DNA of 5,779 nucleotides from positions 1 to 5,779 of the forward strand of contig CAZYMF010000272.1 of the NCBI GenBank assembly GCA_964648215.1, given 5' to 3'. The notes under the pieces were generated by a model, which was not told the origin of the DNA, made no database searches, and was given only the letters and a program-made list of their open reading frames with translations. Origin of the DNA: CAZYMF01 sp964648215 (lineage in GTDB: Bacteria; Desulfobacterota; Binatia; HRBIN30; JACQVA1). How positions within the stretch are numbered: position 1 is the first letter of the stretch; every line of letters starts with the position of its first letter. Position numbers and translations under genes: made by a program. Below, piece by piece: positions 1-5,779 of the stretch.

Positions 1-20
1 CAATTTATCGACAATCCCAT

Positions 21-38
21 CCGGGAGAAGGAACCCGG
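21..38 (-). terminator. Weak hairpin downstream of the FAD oxidoreductase
   Basis: CCGGG (21-25) pairs with CCCGG (34-38) across an 8-base loop, 22 bases past the oxidoreductase stop. The stem is short and no U-run follows, so it is at best a poor terminator. The rest of bases 1-59 contains nothing recognisable. Confidence 0.2.
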
Positions 39-59
39 CTCCGACAGGTCGCGACAAAG

Positions 60-1520
60 CTATCCCCCCGCAGTCGCACCATCGACATTCGGCAGGTTCG
101 CGGGCAGCTTCGCCAACCGCCGGCGCGCGCTCTGCGCGGCGAAGTAGCCGCACATGCCGTGGACACCACCGCCCGGCGGCGTCGACGACGAGCAGAGGAA
201 CAGGCGCGGGTTCGGCGTCGAGTAGGGATCCAGACGCGCCACCGGGCGGGTGTAGAACTGGAACAGGTCGGAAACACCACCGGTGATGGCTCCGCCGACG
301 TAGTTGGGGTTCTCTCGCTCGAGATCCGCGGGGCCCATCTGGTGACGGGCCAGGATGCGGTCGCGAAACCCGGGGGCAAAGCGCTCGATCTGTCGCTCGA
401 TCGCCACCGTGCAGTCGATGGTCGACCCTGCCGGAACGTGACAGTAGGCGTAGCCCGTGTGCTTGCCGGCGGGGGCGCGGCTGTCGTCGAACTGGCTCTG
501 CTGCACAACCAACACGAACGGCCGTTCCGGCTGCTCGCCGCGCCACACGGCGGCTTCCGAGGCGGCGATCTCTTCGAGCGTGCCGCCGACGTGAACGGTC
601 GACGCTTCGAGGCAGCGCGGGTCGCGCCACGGGATCGGCCCGTCGAGAGCCCAGTCGAGCTTGAACACCCCGGGCCCGTAGCGATAGCGCCGCAGCCGCC
701 GCACGTAGCCCGCCGGCAGGACCGGCTCGCAGATGTCGGCGAGCTGCGCCGGGCTGGTGTCGAACAGGATCACGCGCGCCGGCGGCAGATCGCCCAGGGC
801 GCGCACCGGCCTGCCGGTCTCGATGGAGCCGCCGAGCTGGCGCAGATACGAGGCCAGCGCCTGGCCGATGGCCTGCGAGCCGCCGCCGGCGACCGGCCAC
901 TCCTCGACGTGCGCGGTGAAGGCGAACATCATCGCCACCGCCGCGGTCAGCGGCCGCTCCAGCGGCAGGATCGAATGCGCCGCGCAGCCGGCGAGGACGG
1001 CACGGGCGCGGGTGCCGCGGAAACAGCGACTCAATGCAACCGTCGCGGGCAGCAGGCCGGGCAAGCCGAAACGCGCCAGCTGCAGCGGGTGCCGGGGAAC
1101 GCGCAGCGGGCCGAGGAGATCGGCCAGCAGCTCGTGCGGCCGGCGCAGAAACGGGGCAAAGAGTTTTTTATACGCATCCCCATCTTCGGCGAGCTCATCG
1201 GCCGTCGCGGCGAGCGAACGGTGCAGCAGAACGGCCGGCTCGCCATCGAGCGGGTGCGCCACCGATGCCGGCGGATGAACCCAGCGCAGCCCGTGCTCTG
1301 CCAGCGGCAGGGCGCGGAAGAAGGGCGAGAGCACCCCCAGTGGGTGACAGCCGGAGCAGACGTCGTGCAAGAACCCGGGAAGCGTCAGCTCGGCCGTGCG
1401 TACGCCGCCGCCGATCTCGGCGCGCGCCTCGAGGACGCGCACCGCGGCGCCCCGCCGCGCCAGCTCGACGGCCGCGGCGAGCCCGTTGGGGCCGGAGCCG
1501 ACGATGACGGCGTCGTCCAT
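60..1520 (-). CDS. FAD-dependent oxidoreductase, phytoene-dehydrogenase-like (COG1233/PYROXD2-like)
   Basis: A complete 486-residue flavoprotein. The N-terminus is a Rossmann dinucleotide-binding fold: hydrophobic strand AVIV, then GSGPNG (residues 8-13, the GxGxxG motif), an acidic residue at the end of the second strand (VLEA, E31) that would bind the ribose of FAD, and IGGGVRT (36-42), the GG-x-R-T/S signature of phytoene desaturases and amine oxidases. Near the C-terminus, STPPGGGVHGMCGY (446-459) matches the second FAD-contact motif of that superfamily. Length is normal for the group. No signal peptide or membrane span is seen, so it is probably cytoplasmic or peripherally membrane-bound. 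The substrate is unknown: the family covers carotenoid desaturases and isomerases but also many uncharacterised members, and no other carotenoid gene is visible, so a carotenoid role should not be assumed. The ATG lies 2 bases after the DUF3556 stop, which supports this start and co-transcription. The oxidoreductase assignment is firm; the specific reaction is not known. Confidence 0.93.
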   Translation of the reverse strand: MDDAVIVGSGPNGLAAAVELARRGAAVRVLEARAEIGGGVRTAELTLPGFLHDVCSGCHPLGVLSPFFRALPLAEHGLRWVHPPASVAHPLDGEPAVLLHRSLAATADELAEDGDAYKKLFAPFLRRPHELLADLLGPLRVPRHPLQLARFGLPGLLPATVALSRCFRGTRARAVLAGCAAHSILPLERPLTAAVAMMFAFTAHVEEWPVAGGGSQAIGQALASYLRQLGGSIETGRPVRALGDLPPARVILFDTSPAQLADICEPVLPAGYVRRLRRYRYGPGVFKLDWALDGPIPWRDPRCLEASTVHVGGTLEEIAASEAAVWRGEQPERPFVLVVQQSQFDDSRAPAGKHTGYAYCHVPAGSTIDCTVAIERQIERFAPGFRDRILARHQMGPADLERENPNYVGGAITGGVSDLFQFYTRPVARLDPYSTPNPRLFLCSSSTPPGGGVHGMCGYFAAQSARRRLAKLPANLPNVDGATAGG

Positions 1521-1522
1521 GC

Positions 1523-3190
1523 TCAGATCTCGCCGTAGTCCCACGGGTTGCGCTTGGCGAGCTGATCGAGCGGCACATAGCCTTCCTCCAGCTGCCCGCG
1601 CTTGGCATCGACGATGCGCCAGTGCAGCGTCGAGCCGAGCAGAGGCTGCGACTCGACCATGATCGCGCGCAGCTCGCCCTCCTCGAAGTCGCACTGCGCC
1701 TGGATGCACTCCAGCAGCCGCTCGTCGCACAGGTGCCCCTCGCCGAAGTTCCAGCCGAGGACCGAGCCGGCGACGTTCTCGCCGTCGACGTAGCAGTACT
1801 CCCGGAACGGACGGCCGCCGACCGCCCGCGGCAGCAGCAGCCCCAGGGTTCGCCCTTGCAGGTGCAGCGAGCGAAACGCCAGGCCGCGGCTGTCCATGCT
1901 CGCCGCATCCGCCGGCGCGAAGCGCTCGAGCTGCTCGCGCAACAGCGGCGCCACCCGCTTCACCTTGTCGAGTTTCTTGTAGCTGTCGCCGCGAAAGAGC
2001 CAGCCGCTCCACGCCCAGTTGCCGGCGTAGTAGCGCATCGCCACCAGGAACGAGATCTTCGACGGGACAAGGTTGCCGATCAGCGGCAGCAGAATGAGAC
2101 CGACGAGGAGATAGAGCAGCAGCGGCACGGAGGCGATGTCGAGGACGGTCACCGTCGGGTGGCCGACGAAGAGGAAGAACGCGGAGTAGAGGCTGAGCAG
2201 GTTCCACTCGAAGACGGCGCCGGCCGGCATGTTGCTGAGGATGAAGCCGTGCAGCAGGACGACGAAGGCGATGCCGAGGTAGAGCAGCGGCCCGGCGTGC
2301 GTGACGAACAGCAGCGTCAGCGGCGCCGCGAACTCGAGGAAGGTGCCGGCATGCGCCATCAGCTTGCCCAGCCGCGACGGGGTGAGGTCGTCGGGATAGG
2401 AGACGAACATGCGCCGGCGCAGCGACGGGCTGCGCAGCAGCGGGTTGTTCACCGTCATGATCGGGACGACGTAGCCGAAGGCGACGGTCAGCTTCGACAC
2501 TCCGGCCCAGAGCCAGATGGCGAGCTGCACCGCCTTGCAGGCGGCGATGAAGTTTCCGGCCAGCAGGAAGCAGACGATCATGGCGAAGTGATGCTCGACC
2601 CGCGCCGCGAGCACGATCGTCTTGTCGGTCAGGGCGCACAGCGGCAGCAGGACGACGATCGGCACGAGCTGCGCGGGGCCGATCGCCGGCGCCATCAAGG
2701 CGCGCAGCAAGGACGCCAGAAACGCCGCGTACAGGGCGACATCGAACCAGGTGCGCGTCTTGCCGCCGAACAGCGGCAGGTTCGGGAAAGGCGCCAGCTT
2801 GATCGTCCCCGGCCACAGGAAGTGCAGAAAGGTGGTGAACGGCGGCCAGATGCGGAAGCCGAGCGGACCGCTCATGCAGCCGAAGCCGGCCACCTCGACC
2901 AGGCAACCCCAGAGGAACGCCTTCTCGAAGGCGATGTCCGCGAACCCCCACGCGCCGATCCGCCACGGCGAGCCGAGCCCCGGCGTGAAGCTGCAGAAGA
3001 ACATCCAGCCGGCGACGAACAGGGCGAGCTTGACGGCGTGGAAGATGTAGGCCGCCGCCGGCAGGCCGATGCCGCGGAGGACGTAATCTTCGCACCCCGC
3101 GCGCACCAGCTCGGGAAAGCCCGGCTTGGCTGATTCGACCCCGACCTTCGCCGGTTCTCCATTCGGAATCCCCTGTTCTCGGTTCTCCAT
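1523..3190 (-). CDS. Polytopic membrane protein of the DUF3556 family
   Basis: A 555-residue protein of unknown function. Residues about 44-372 hold roughly eight or nine hydrophobic spans (approximately 44-66, 84-106, 148-168, 172-190, 202-230, 282-296, 299-321, 326-343, 351-372). A soluble C-terminal part of about 180 residues follows. Landmarks I recall from mycobacterial DUF3556 proteins appear in the same order: TWFDVALY (147-154), WAGVSK (228-233), DDLTPS (267-272), FEWN (327-330), YAGNWA (388-393), the SLHLQGR segment (441-447), NFGEGHLCDE (481-490) and VESQP (512-516). Family members are usually a little longer (about 575-590 residues by recall). The start is chosen as the only ATG in frame that keeps the conserved N-terminal region. 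It lies inside a 12-base repeat, so the first 15 or so residues may be repeat-derived. The upstream bases GAAG give only a weak ribosome-binding site. The gene is tightly coupled to the flavoenzyme downstream. The GVSKL/EWN region loosely recalls HTTM/lipase-maturation-factor-like membrane proteins, which is only a suggestion. Confidence 0.9.
   Translation of the reverse strand: MENREQGIPNGEPAKVGVESAKPGFPELVRAGCEDYVLRGIGLPAAAYIFHAVKLALFVAGWMFFCSFTPGLGSPWRIGAWGFADIAFEKAFLWGCLVEVAGFGCMSGPLGFRIWPPFTTFLHFLWPGTIKLAPFPNLPLFGGKTRTWFDVALYAAFLASLLRALMAPAIGPAQLVPIVVLLPLCALTDKTIVLAARVEHHFAMIVCFLLAGNFIAACKAVQLAIWLWAGVSKLTVAFGYVVPIMTVNNPLLRSPSLRRRMFVSYPDDLTPSRLGKLMAHAGTFLEFAAPLTLLFVTHAGPLLYLGIAFVVLLHGFILSNMPAGAVFEWNLLSLYSAFFLFVGHPTVTVLDIASVPLLLYLLVGLILLPLIGNLVPSKISFLVAMRYYAGNWAWSGWLFRGDSYKKLDKVKRVAPLLREQLERFAPADAASMDSRGLAFRSLHLQGRTLGLLLPRAVGGRPFREYCYVDGENVAGSVLGWNFGEGHLCDERLLECIQAQCDFEEGELRAIMVESQPLLGSTLHWRIVDAKRGQLEEGYVPLDQLAKRNPWDYGEI
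1529..1534 (-). promoter_or_regulatory. Probable ribosome-binding site for the FAD oxidoreductase
   Basis: On the minus strand GGCGAG lies 8 bases before the ATG at 1520 and overlaps the last codons of the DUF3556 gene. Position and purine content suit a Shine-Dalgarno element, although the match to GGAGG is partial. The 2-base intergenic gap also allows translational coupling, in which a terminating ribosome re-initiates directly. Confidence 0.4.
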
Positions 3191-3191
3191 T
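3152..3191. repeat. 12-base direct repeat spanning the DUF3556 start codon
   Basis: CGGTTCTCCATT occurs perfectly at 3152-3163 and again at 3180-3191, 28 bases apart. A partial unit (GTTCTC) lies between them at 3175-3180. On the minus strand the unit reads AATGGAGAACCG, and its upstream copy supplies the ATG used as the DUF3556 start. The second copy is in another frame because 28 is not a multiple of three. The low-complexity GGAGAAC pattern resembles intergenic filler repeats rather than coding sequence. Confidence 0.75.
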
Positions 3192-3337
3192 TTCTTCAGC
3201 ACGCTCCGCGGGCAGAGGAGTGGATCGCCAGCGTTGCTCCAACCTCGCCGCAGCGTTCCTCTAGCGTGATTCGCTCGCCCTTTGCCACCGGAAGGTGGTG
3301 AACGTGGCCGGAGCGATCCGAGCCCAGAGCCTGGGGG

Positions 3338-3460
3338 CCGTTGAAAAAGGCGAAGACACCCTTCGACAAGCTCAGGGTGAGCGGGAAAACTCATTTGAAC
3401 TCAGGGCGGGGCTCCGCTCATGCTGAGCGTGTCGAAGCATGGGGTGGGGTTCTTCAACGG
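3338..3460. repeat. REPIN-like imperfect inverted repeat (two head-to-head REP-type units)
   Basis: Two 47-base arms, 3338-3384 and 3414-3460, are inverted copies of each other with no gaps and 35 of 47 matches by hand count, around a 29-base centre. Conserved blocks are CCGTTGAA at the outer ends (3338-3345 and 3453-3460), CTTCGAC (3361-3367; inverted at 3431-3437), GCTCAG (3370-3375; inverted at 3423-3428) and TGAGCGG (3378-3384; inverted at 3414-3420). The core resembles, from memory, a dispersed intergenic repeat of many GC-rich proteobacterial genomes, seen in spurious translations as FDKLR or PELVEG. The symmetric paired layout is that of a REPIN or small MITE. No transposase and no obvious target-site duplication is visible. 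It lies in the leader of the DUF3556 operon, where the transcript could form a long hairpin. Confidence 0.8.
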
Positions 3461-3562
3461 GCTGCGGACGCCCCCGCGGCGTTGACGTCTCCAGGGTTGT
3501 CGCTGTCGGATGTCCCTCGCCGACTGCTTCGCTGCAGCGCTGGCACAGCAAAGAGGGGGAGA

Positions 3563-3589
3563 AGTATACACCGGCGACCCCGAGTTCAA
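3563..3589 (-). promoter_or_regulatory. Possible sigma70-type promoter for the DUF3556-oxidoreductase operon
   Basis: On the minus strand TTGAAC (3584-3589) is followed after 15 bases by TATACT (3563-3568), an AT-rich patch that stands out in GC-rich sequence. The hexamers are close to the -35 and -10 consensus, but the spacer is shorter than the usual 16-18. It would give a leader of about 365 bases running through the inverted repeat. No operator is recognised. Confidence 0.3.
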
Positions 3590-3712
3590 GGCACTCGAAG
3601 GCGACGCGAAGGTTGTTTGGCTCTGACGGAGCGGGCCACCCAGAGCCGGGTCGACCCCGCTGATCTACTATTCCTGAAACTCCTCGCGTCGGGCAACGAT
3701 TCTGGCTGCCCA

Positions 3713-3740
3713 CTTCGAGCTTTCAACTTTCGACTTTGGG
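3713..3740. repeat. Short heptad tandem repeat
   Basis: Four consecutive 7-base units on the plus strand: CTTCGAG (3713), CTTTCAA (3720), CTTTCGA (3727) and CTTTGGG (3734). The outer two are degenerate. It lies about 30 bases past the cytochrome stop, in the spacer, and has no coding role. It is probably a slippage-derived low-complexity tract. Confidence 0.6.
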
Positions 3741-3742
3741 CT

Positions 3743-3767
3743 GCGGGCGTAGCCCGCGCTGCGCGGG
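3743..3767 (-). terminator. Overlapping GC hairpins after the cytochrome gene, possible terminator
   Basis: Two alternative perfect 6-bp stems overlap just past the cytochrome stop codon: CCCGCG/CGCGGG (3753-3758 with 3762-3767, 3-base loop) and GCGGGC/GCCCGC (3743-3748 with 3752-3757, 3-base loop). They cannot both form at once. Their position immediately downstream of the TGA suits transcript termination or 3'-end protection, but no U-tract follows on the minus strand, so a canonical intrinsic terminator is not shown. Confidence 0.4.
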
Positions 3768-3769
3768 GT

Positions 3770-5779
3770 TCAGCGCGGAGAGTCCTCGCCCTTGTCCAGC
3801 TCGCGCAGCTTCTGCCCCCACCGCTGCGCCGCCTCGCGGTCACCGGCCTGCGCGGAGAACTGCACGAGGGCGGCCAGGATGTCGCGATCGCCGGTGAAGC
3901 GCTGCTGCGCTTGCTCCAGCACGGCCAGGGCCTTGTCGTGCTGGCCGAGGCTGTCGAGCGCGACGGCATAGACGTAGGCGTAGCGCGGGTTGTTCGGGCT
4001 TCCCGCCGCCGCCTTGGCCAGCTCGTCGAGCGCATCGACGAGCCGTTTCTCGCGCACCAGGACCAACCCCAGCGCGTGGTGCACGTCGGCCGCTTCCGGG
4101 TGAAGCGCGAGCGCCTGGCGCAGCACACGCTCGCCTTCGGCGTCGCGCCCCTGCTCGCGATAGAGGTCCGCCAGGTTGACGTACGCCGGCAAGAACTGCG
4201 GCTGCAGCTTGATGGCGCGCCGGTACTCGGCTTCGGCGCGGCGGCGATCGCCGAGACGCGCATCGAGAGCGCCCAGGTTCAGCCAGGACTCCGCGCGATC
4301 GGCGTTGAAGGCCTGCACGTCACGGTACTCGGCCACCGCGCGCTCGAACACCGCCCGCTGATCGGGCTTCAACGGCATGAGGACGGCGGTGTCGGCGAGC
4401 GCGTTCACGTCCTCGACGCGCACCATGCGGATCGGATCGGTGAGCAGGGGACCGCCGACTTGCCAGCGACGCTTCGGCTCCCAGTTCACCAGTTGCTGTA
4501 CGGCCGCCCGGCGCACGAGCGGCTCCGGGTCCCGCAACGACTGCTCGACGAGCTTGGCGACGGGGGGACGCGCCGGCTCCTGCAGCAGGCTCAGGGCCGT
4601 CGCGCGGACGATGGCGGGGAAGGAGCGATCGCCGATCACCTCGGCGAGCAGTTGATCCGCGCCCGCCTCGTGACGGCGCCCGGCGGCCAGCGCCGCGGCA
4701 AAGCGCGGCCCGCGCGTGCGCACCGGCCCGTACCACTTCACCACCGCGTCGGCGGCCCATTGCGCCGTGTGGTCGTGGTGGCAATCGCTGCAGGTGTTGG
4801 GGGTTCCCAGCGTCACCGAGAGGTCCGGCCGCGGCACACGGAAGCTGTGATCGTGGCGCCGGTGTACCACCATGTAGTTGCGCGCCAGCATGTGACAGCT
4901 GACGCAGCGGGCGGCCGCGGTGCCCGGCTTGTGGTGATGATGCGTCGGCGCGTCGTAGTGCGAGGGCTGATGGCACTTGGCGCAGACCGCGTTGCCCTCC
5001 GCCCGCAGCTTGCCGCTGTGCGGCTCGTGACAATCGGTGCAGACGACGCCGCGCTCGTGCATGCGGCTCTGCAGAAAGGAGCCGTACTCGAACACCTCGT
5101 CGAGGATCTCGCCGTCGACATGGTAGAGGCCGGGATCGAGCAACGACAGGATGTGCGTCTGCCCCAGCGGCTGGTCCTGGCGGTAGTCCTCGCTGATCTC
5201 GGTGCGGCGCGCATGACAGCGCGCGCAGACGATCTGCACCCGCGTGTCCCGCGGCGCGGTGAGGCGGGCGATGGAGCCGTTGCCCTCGAACTTCCAGGAA
5301 CCGCCGCGGGCCGCAAGATTGAGGATCAATCCGTCGCCCGGTCCGTCGGGAGCCTGACCTGCCTGCTTCTTACGGGCCCACTCCACGTGCTTCGCGCCGG
5401 GGCCGTGGCAGGCTTCGCACGAGACGTCGACCTCCGACCACGTCGTCTCGTAGCGGTCCTGCTCCGCCCGGTAGTTCTTCCGCACGTTCGTCGAGTGGCA
5501 CTCGGAGCACATGTAGTTCCAGTTCTGCGCCGGGCCGGTCCAGTGGAGAACGTCGCGGAAGTCGACCTTCTCGCCGGGATACAGGTGAAACCAGCGCTGG
5601 CCGCCCTGGCTCTTGGGACGCACGTCCCAACAGATGCTCAGCGCCTGCAGTCGCCCGCCGGGAAACTCGACGAGATACTGCTGCAACGGATCGATGCCGA
5701 AGGTGTAGGCGATGCGGTAATCGTGCAGGGTGCCGTCCGGGCCGTCGGTGCGTACGAAGAAGGCGCCGTCCTTCTTGAA
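3770..5779 (-). CDS. Multihaem c-type cytochrome with HEAT-like and TPR C-terminal domain (5' end off window)
   Basis: The 3' 669 codons of a larger gene; the frame stays open to the right edge. In visible-residue numbering there are seven CXXCH haem c attachment motifs: CSECH 91, CEACH 121, CARCH 185, CTDCH 247, CAKCH 266, CVSCH 292 and CSDCH 330. A His-rich patch (HHHH, 280-283) and other histidines nearby could be distal haem ligands. The opening segment, with TDGPDG and YTFGIDPLQQYLVEF followed by GGQRWFHLYP, is the hallmark of cytochrome c554-like/TPR proteins common in environmental bacteria. Residues about 373-466 look like HEAT-type helices (RDPEPLVRRAAVQQLV). About 494-651 holds four or so TPR units (for example AESWLNLGALDARLGD and PAYVNLADLYREQGR). 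The haems require periplasmic or extracytoplasmic location; the signal peptide, and probably one or more further CXXCH motifs, lie outside the window. The role is electron transfer, perhaps scaffolded to a partner by the TPRs; donor and acceptor are unknown. An apparent internal start (TTG at 5686) is not the real one. Confidence 0.93.
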   Translation of the reverse strand, partial: FKKDGAFFVRTDGPDGTLHDYRIAYTFGIDPLQQYLVEFPGGRLQALSICWDVRPKSQGGQRWFHLYPGEKVDFRDVLHWTGPAQNWNYMCSECHSTNVRKNYRAEQDRYETTWSEVDVSCEACHGPGAKHVEWARKKQAGQAPDGPGDGLILNLAARGGSWKFEGNGSIARLTAPRDTRVQIVCARCHARRTEISEDYRQDQPLGQTHILSLLDPGLYHVDGEILDEVFEYGSFLQSRMHERGVVCTDCHEPHSGKLRAEGNAVCAKCHQPSHYDAPTHHHHKPGTAAARCVSCHMLARNYMVVHRRHDHSFRVPRPDLSVTLGTPNTCSDCHHDHTAQWAADAVVKWYGPVRTRGPRFAAALAAGRRHEAGADQLLAEVIGDRSFPAIVRATALSLLQEPARPPVAKLVEQSLRDPEPLVRRAAVQQLVNWEPKRRWQVGGPLLTDPIRMVRVEDVNALADTAVLMPLKPDQRAVFERAVAEYRDVQAFNADRAESWLNLGALDARLGDRRRAEAEYRRAIKLQPQFLPAYVNLADLYREQGRDAEGERVLRQALALHPEAADVHHALGLVLVREKRLVDALDELAKAAAGSPNNPRYAYVYAVALDSLGQHDKALAVLEQAQQRFTGDRDILAALVQFSAQAGDREAAQRWGQKLRELDKGEDSPR

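Larger units (their letters stand above)
3191..3769. other. Repeat-rich intergenic region of 579 bases
   Basis: No convincing gene is present. From the cytochrome side it holds the GC hairpins, the heptad repeat, the candidate promoter, the REPIN-like element, and a small hairpin at 3285-3298 (CCACC, loop GGAA, GGTGG) in the DUF3556 leader. The DUF3556 start follows. Open frames here are short, carry translated repeat sequence, and look like no family I know. The remaining parts (about 3191-3284, 3299-3337, 3461-3562 and 3590-3712) show nothing I can name. Confidence 0.75.

Noticed and set aside
159..1538. Long open frame on the plus strand (459 codons) opposite the oxidoreductase
   Set aside because: It is an antisense shadow in GC-rich sequence. 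The minus strand encodes a clear flavoprotein here, and the plus-strand translation is Arg/Ala-rich with no recognisable domain.
1622..3133. Long open frame on the plus strand (503 codons) opposite DUF3556
   Set aside because: Its highly polar Arg/Glu/Gln/Asp composition is what the antisense of hydrophobic membrane-span codons produces. It has no motifs, and the opposite strand matches a known family.
1521..3242. Open frame extending upstream of the oxidoreductase in the same frame, which would suggest a 1060-residue protein
   Set aside because: The extension is an out-of-frame reading of the DUF3556 gene. The Rossmann fold begins right at the ATG at 1520, as expected for a complete enzyme.
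3191..3394. Upstream extension of DUF3556 to an ATG at 3394
   Set aside because: The extra residues translate the REPIN-like arm (PELVEG-type sequence) and low-complexity spacer, not conserved protein.
3372..3713. Small open frames in the spacer (113 codons minus strand; 74 codons plus strand at 3439-3663)
   Set aside because: Both run through the inverted repeat, have no ribosome-binding site I can support, and resemble no family.
3586..5033. Arg/Ser-rich minus-strand open frames inside the cytochrome gene (3586-4263, 4320-5033)
   Set aside because: They are frame-shifted shadows of the TPR and haem-binding coding sequence.
5684..5686. TTG at 5686 as the start of the cytochrome
   Set aside because: The 31 codons upstream to the window edge remain in frame and contain conserved family sequence (TDGPDG, YTFGIDP), so the gene continues off the window.
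1..5779. CRISPR array, tRNA, rRNA, transposase or defence genes
   Set aside because: No regularly spaced long repeats, cloverleaf-like stretch, rRNA signature or transposase/nuclease motif was seen on either strand.

Overview
The window is a GC-rich bacterial segment with three protein-coding genes, all on the minus strand. In transcription order, from high to low coordinates, they are: (1) the 3' part of a large multihaem c-type cytochrome with a HEAT-like and TPR C-terminal half, cut by the right edge; (2) a 555-residue polytopic membrane protein of the DUF3556 family; (3) a 486-residue FAD-dependent oxidoreductase of the phytoene-dehydrogenase-like/PYROXD2-like group (COG1233 type). Genes 2 and 3 are separated by only 2 bases and almost certainly form one transcription unit. 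Gene 1 is separated from them by a 579-base non-coding stretch.

Region by region: 1-59 is a short tail after the oxidoreductase stop with one weak hairpin. 60-1520 is the oxidoreductase and 1523-3190 is DUF3556. 3191-3769 is intergenic and rich in repeats: a 12-base direct repeat that includes the DUF3556 start codon, a REPIN-like imperfect inverted repeat of about 123 bases built on a CTTCGAC/GCTCAG/TGAGCGG core, a heptad CTTTCRA repeat, and overlapping GC hairpins just after the cytochrome stop. 3770-5779 is the cytochrome.

The DUF3556 sequence resembles, from memory, mycobacterial members of that family. The cytochrome/TPR architecture and the repeat-filled spacer fit an uncultured, high-GC, deltaproteobacterium-like or Binatia/Acidobacteria-like lineage better than an actinomycete. 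This taxonomic reading is inference and weak.

Functionally, the cytochrome is an exported electron-transfer protein with at least seven covalently bound haems. The DUF3556/oxidoreductase pair looks like a membrane-associated redox module probably acting on a hydrophobic (lipid or isoprenoid) substrate, but neither the substrate nor the reaction can be read from sequence. I see no defence system, CRISPR array, transposase, tRNA or rRNA here. The parts most worth a second look are the DUF3556-flavoenzyme cassette and the repeat architecture of the spacer, including a start codon embedded in a repeat.
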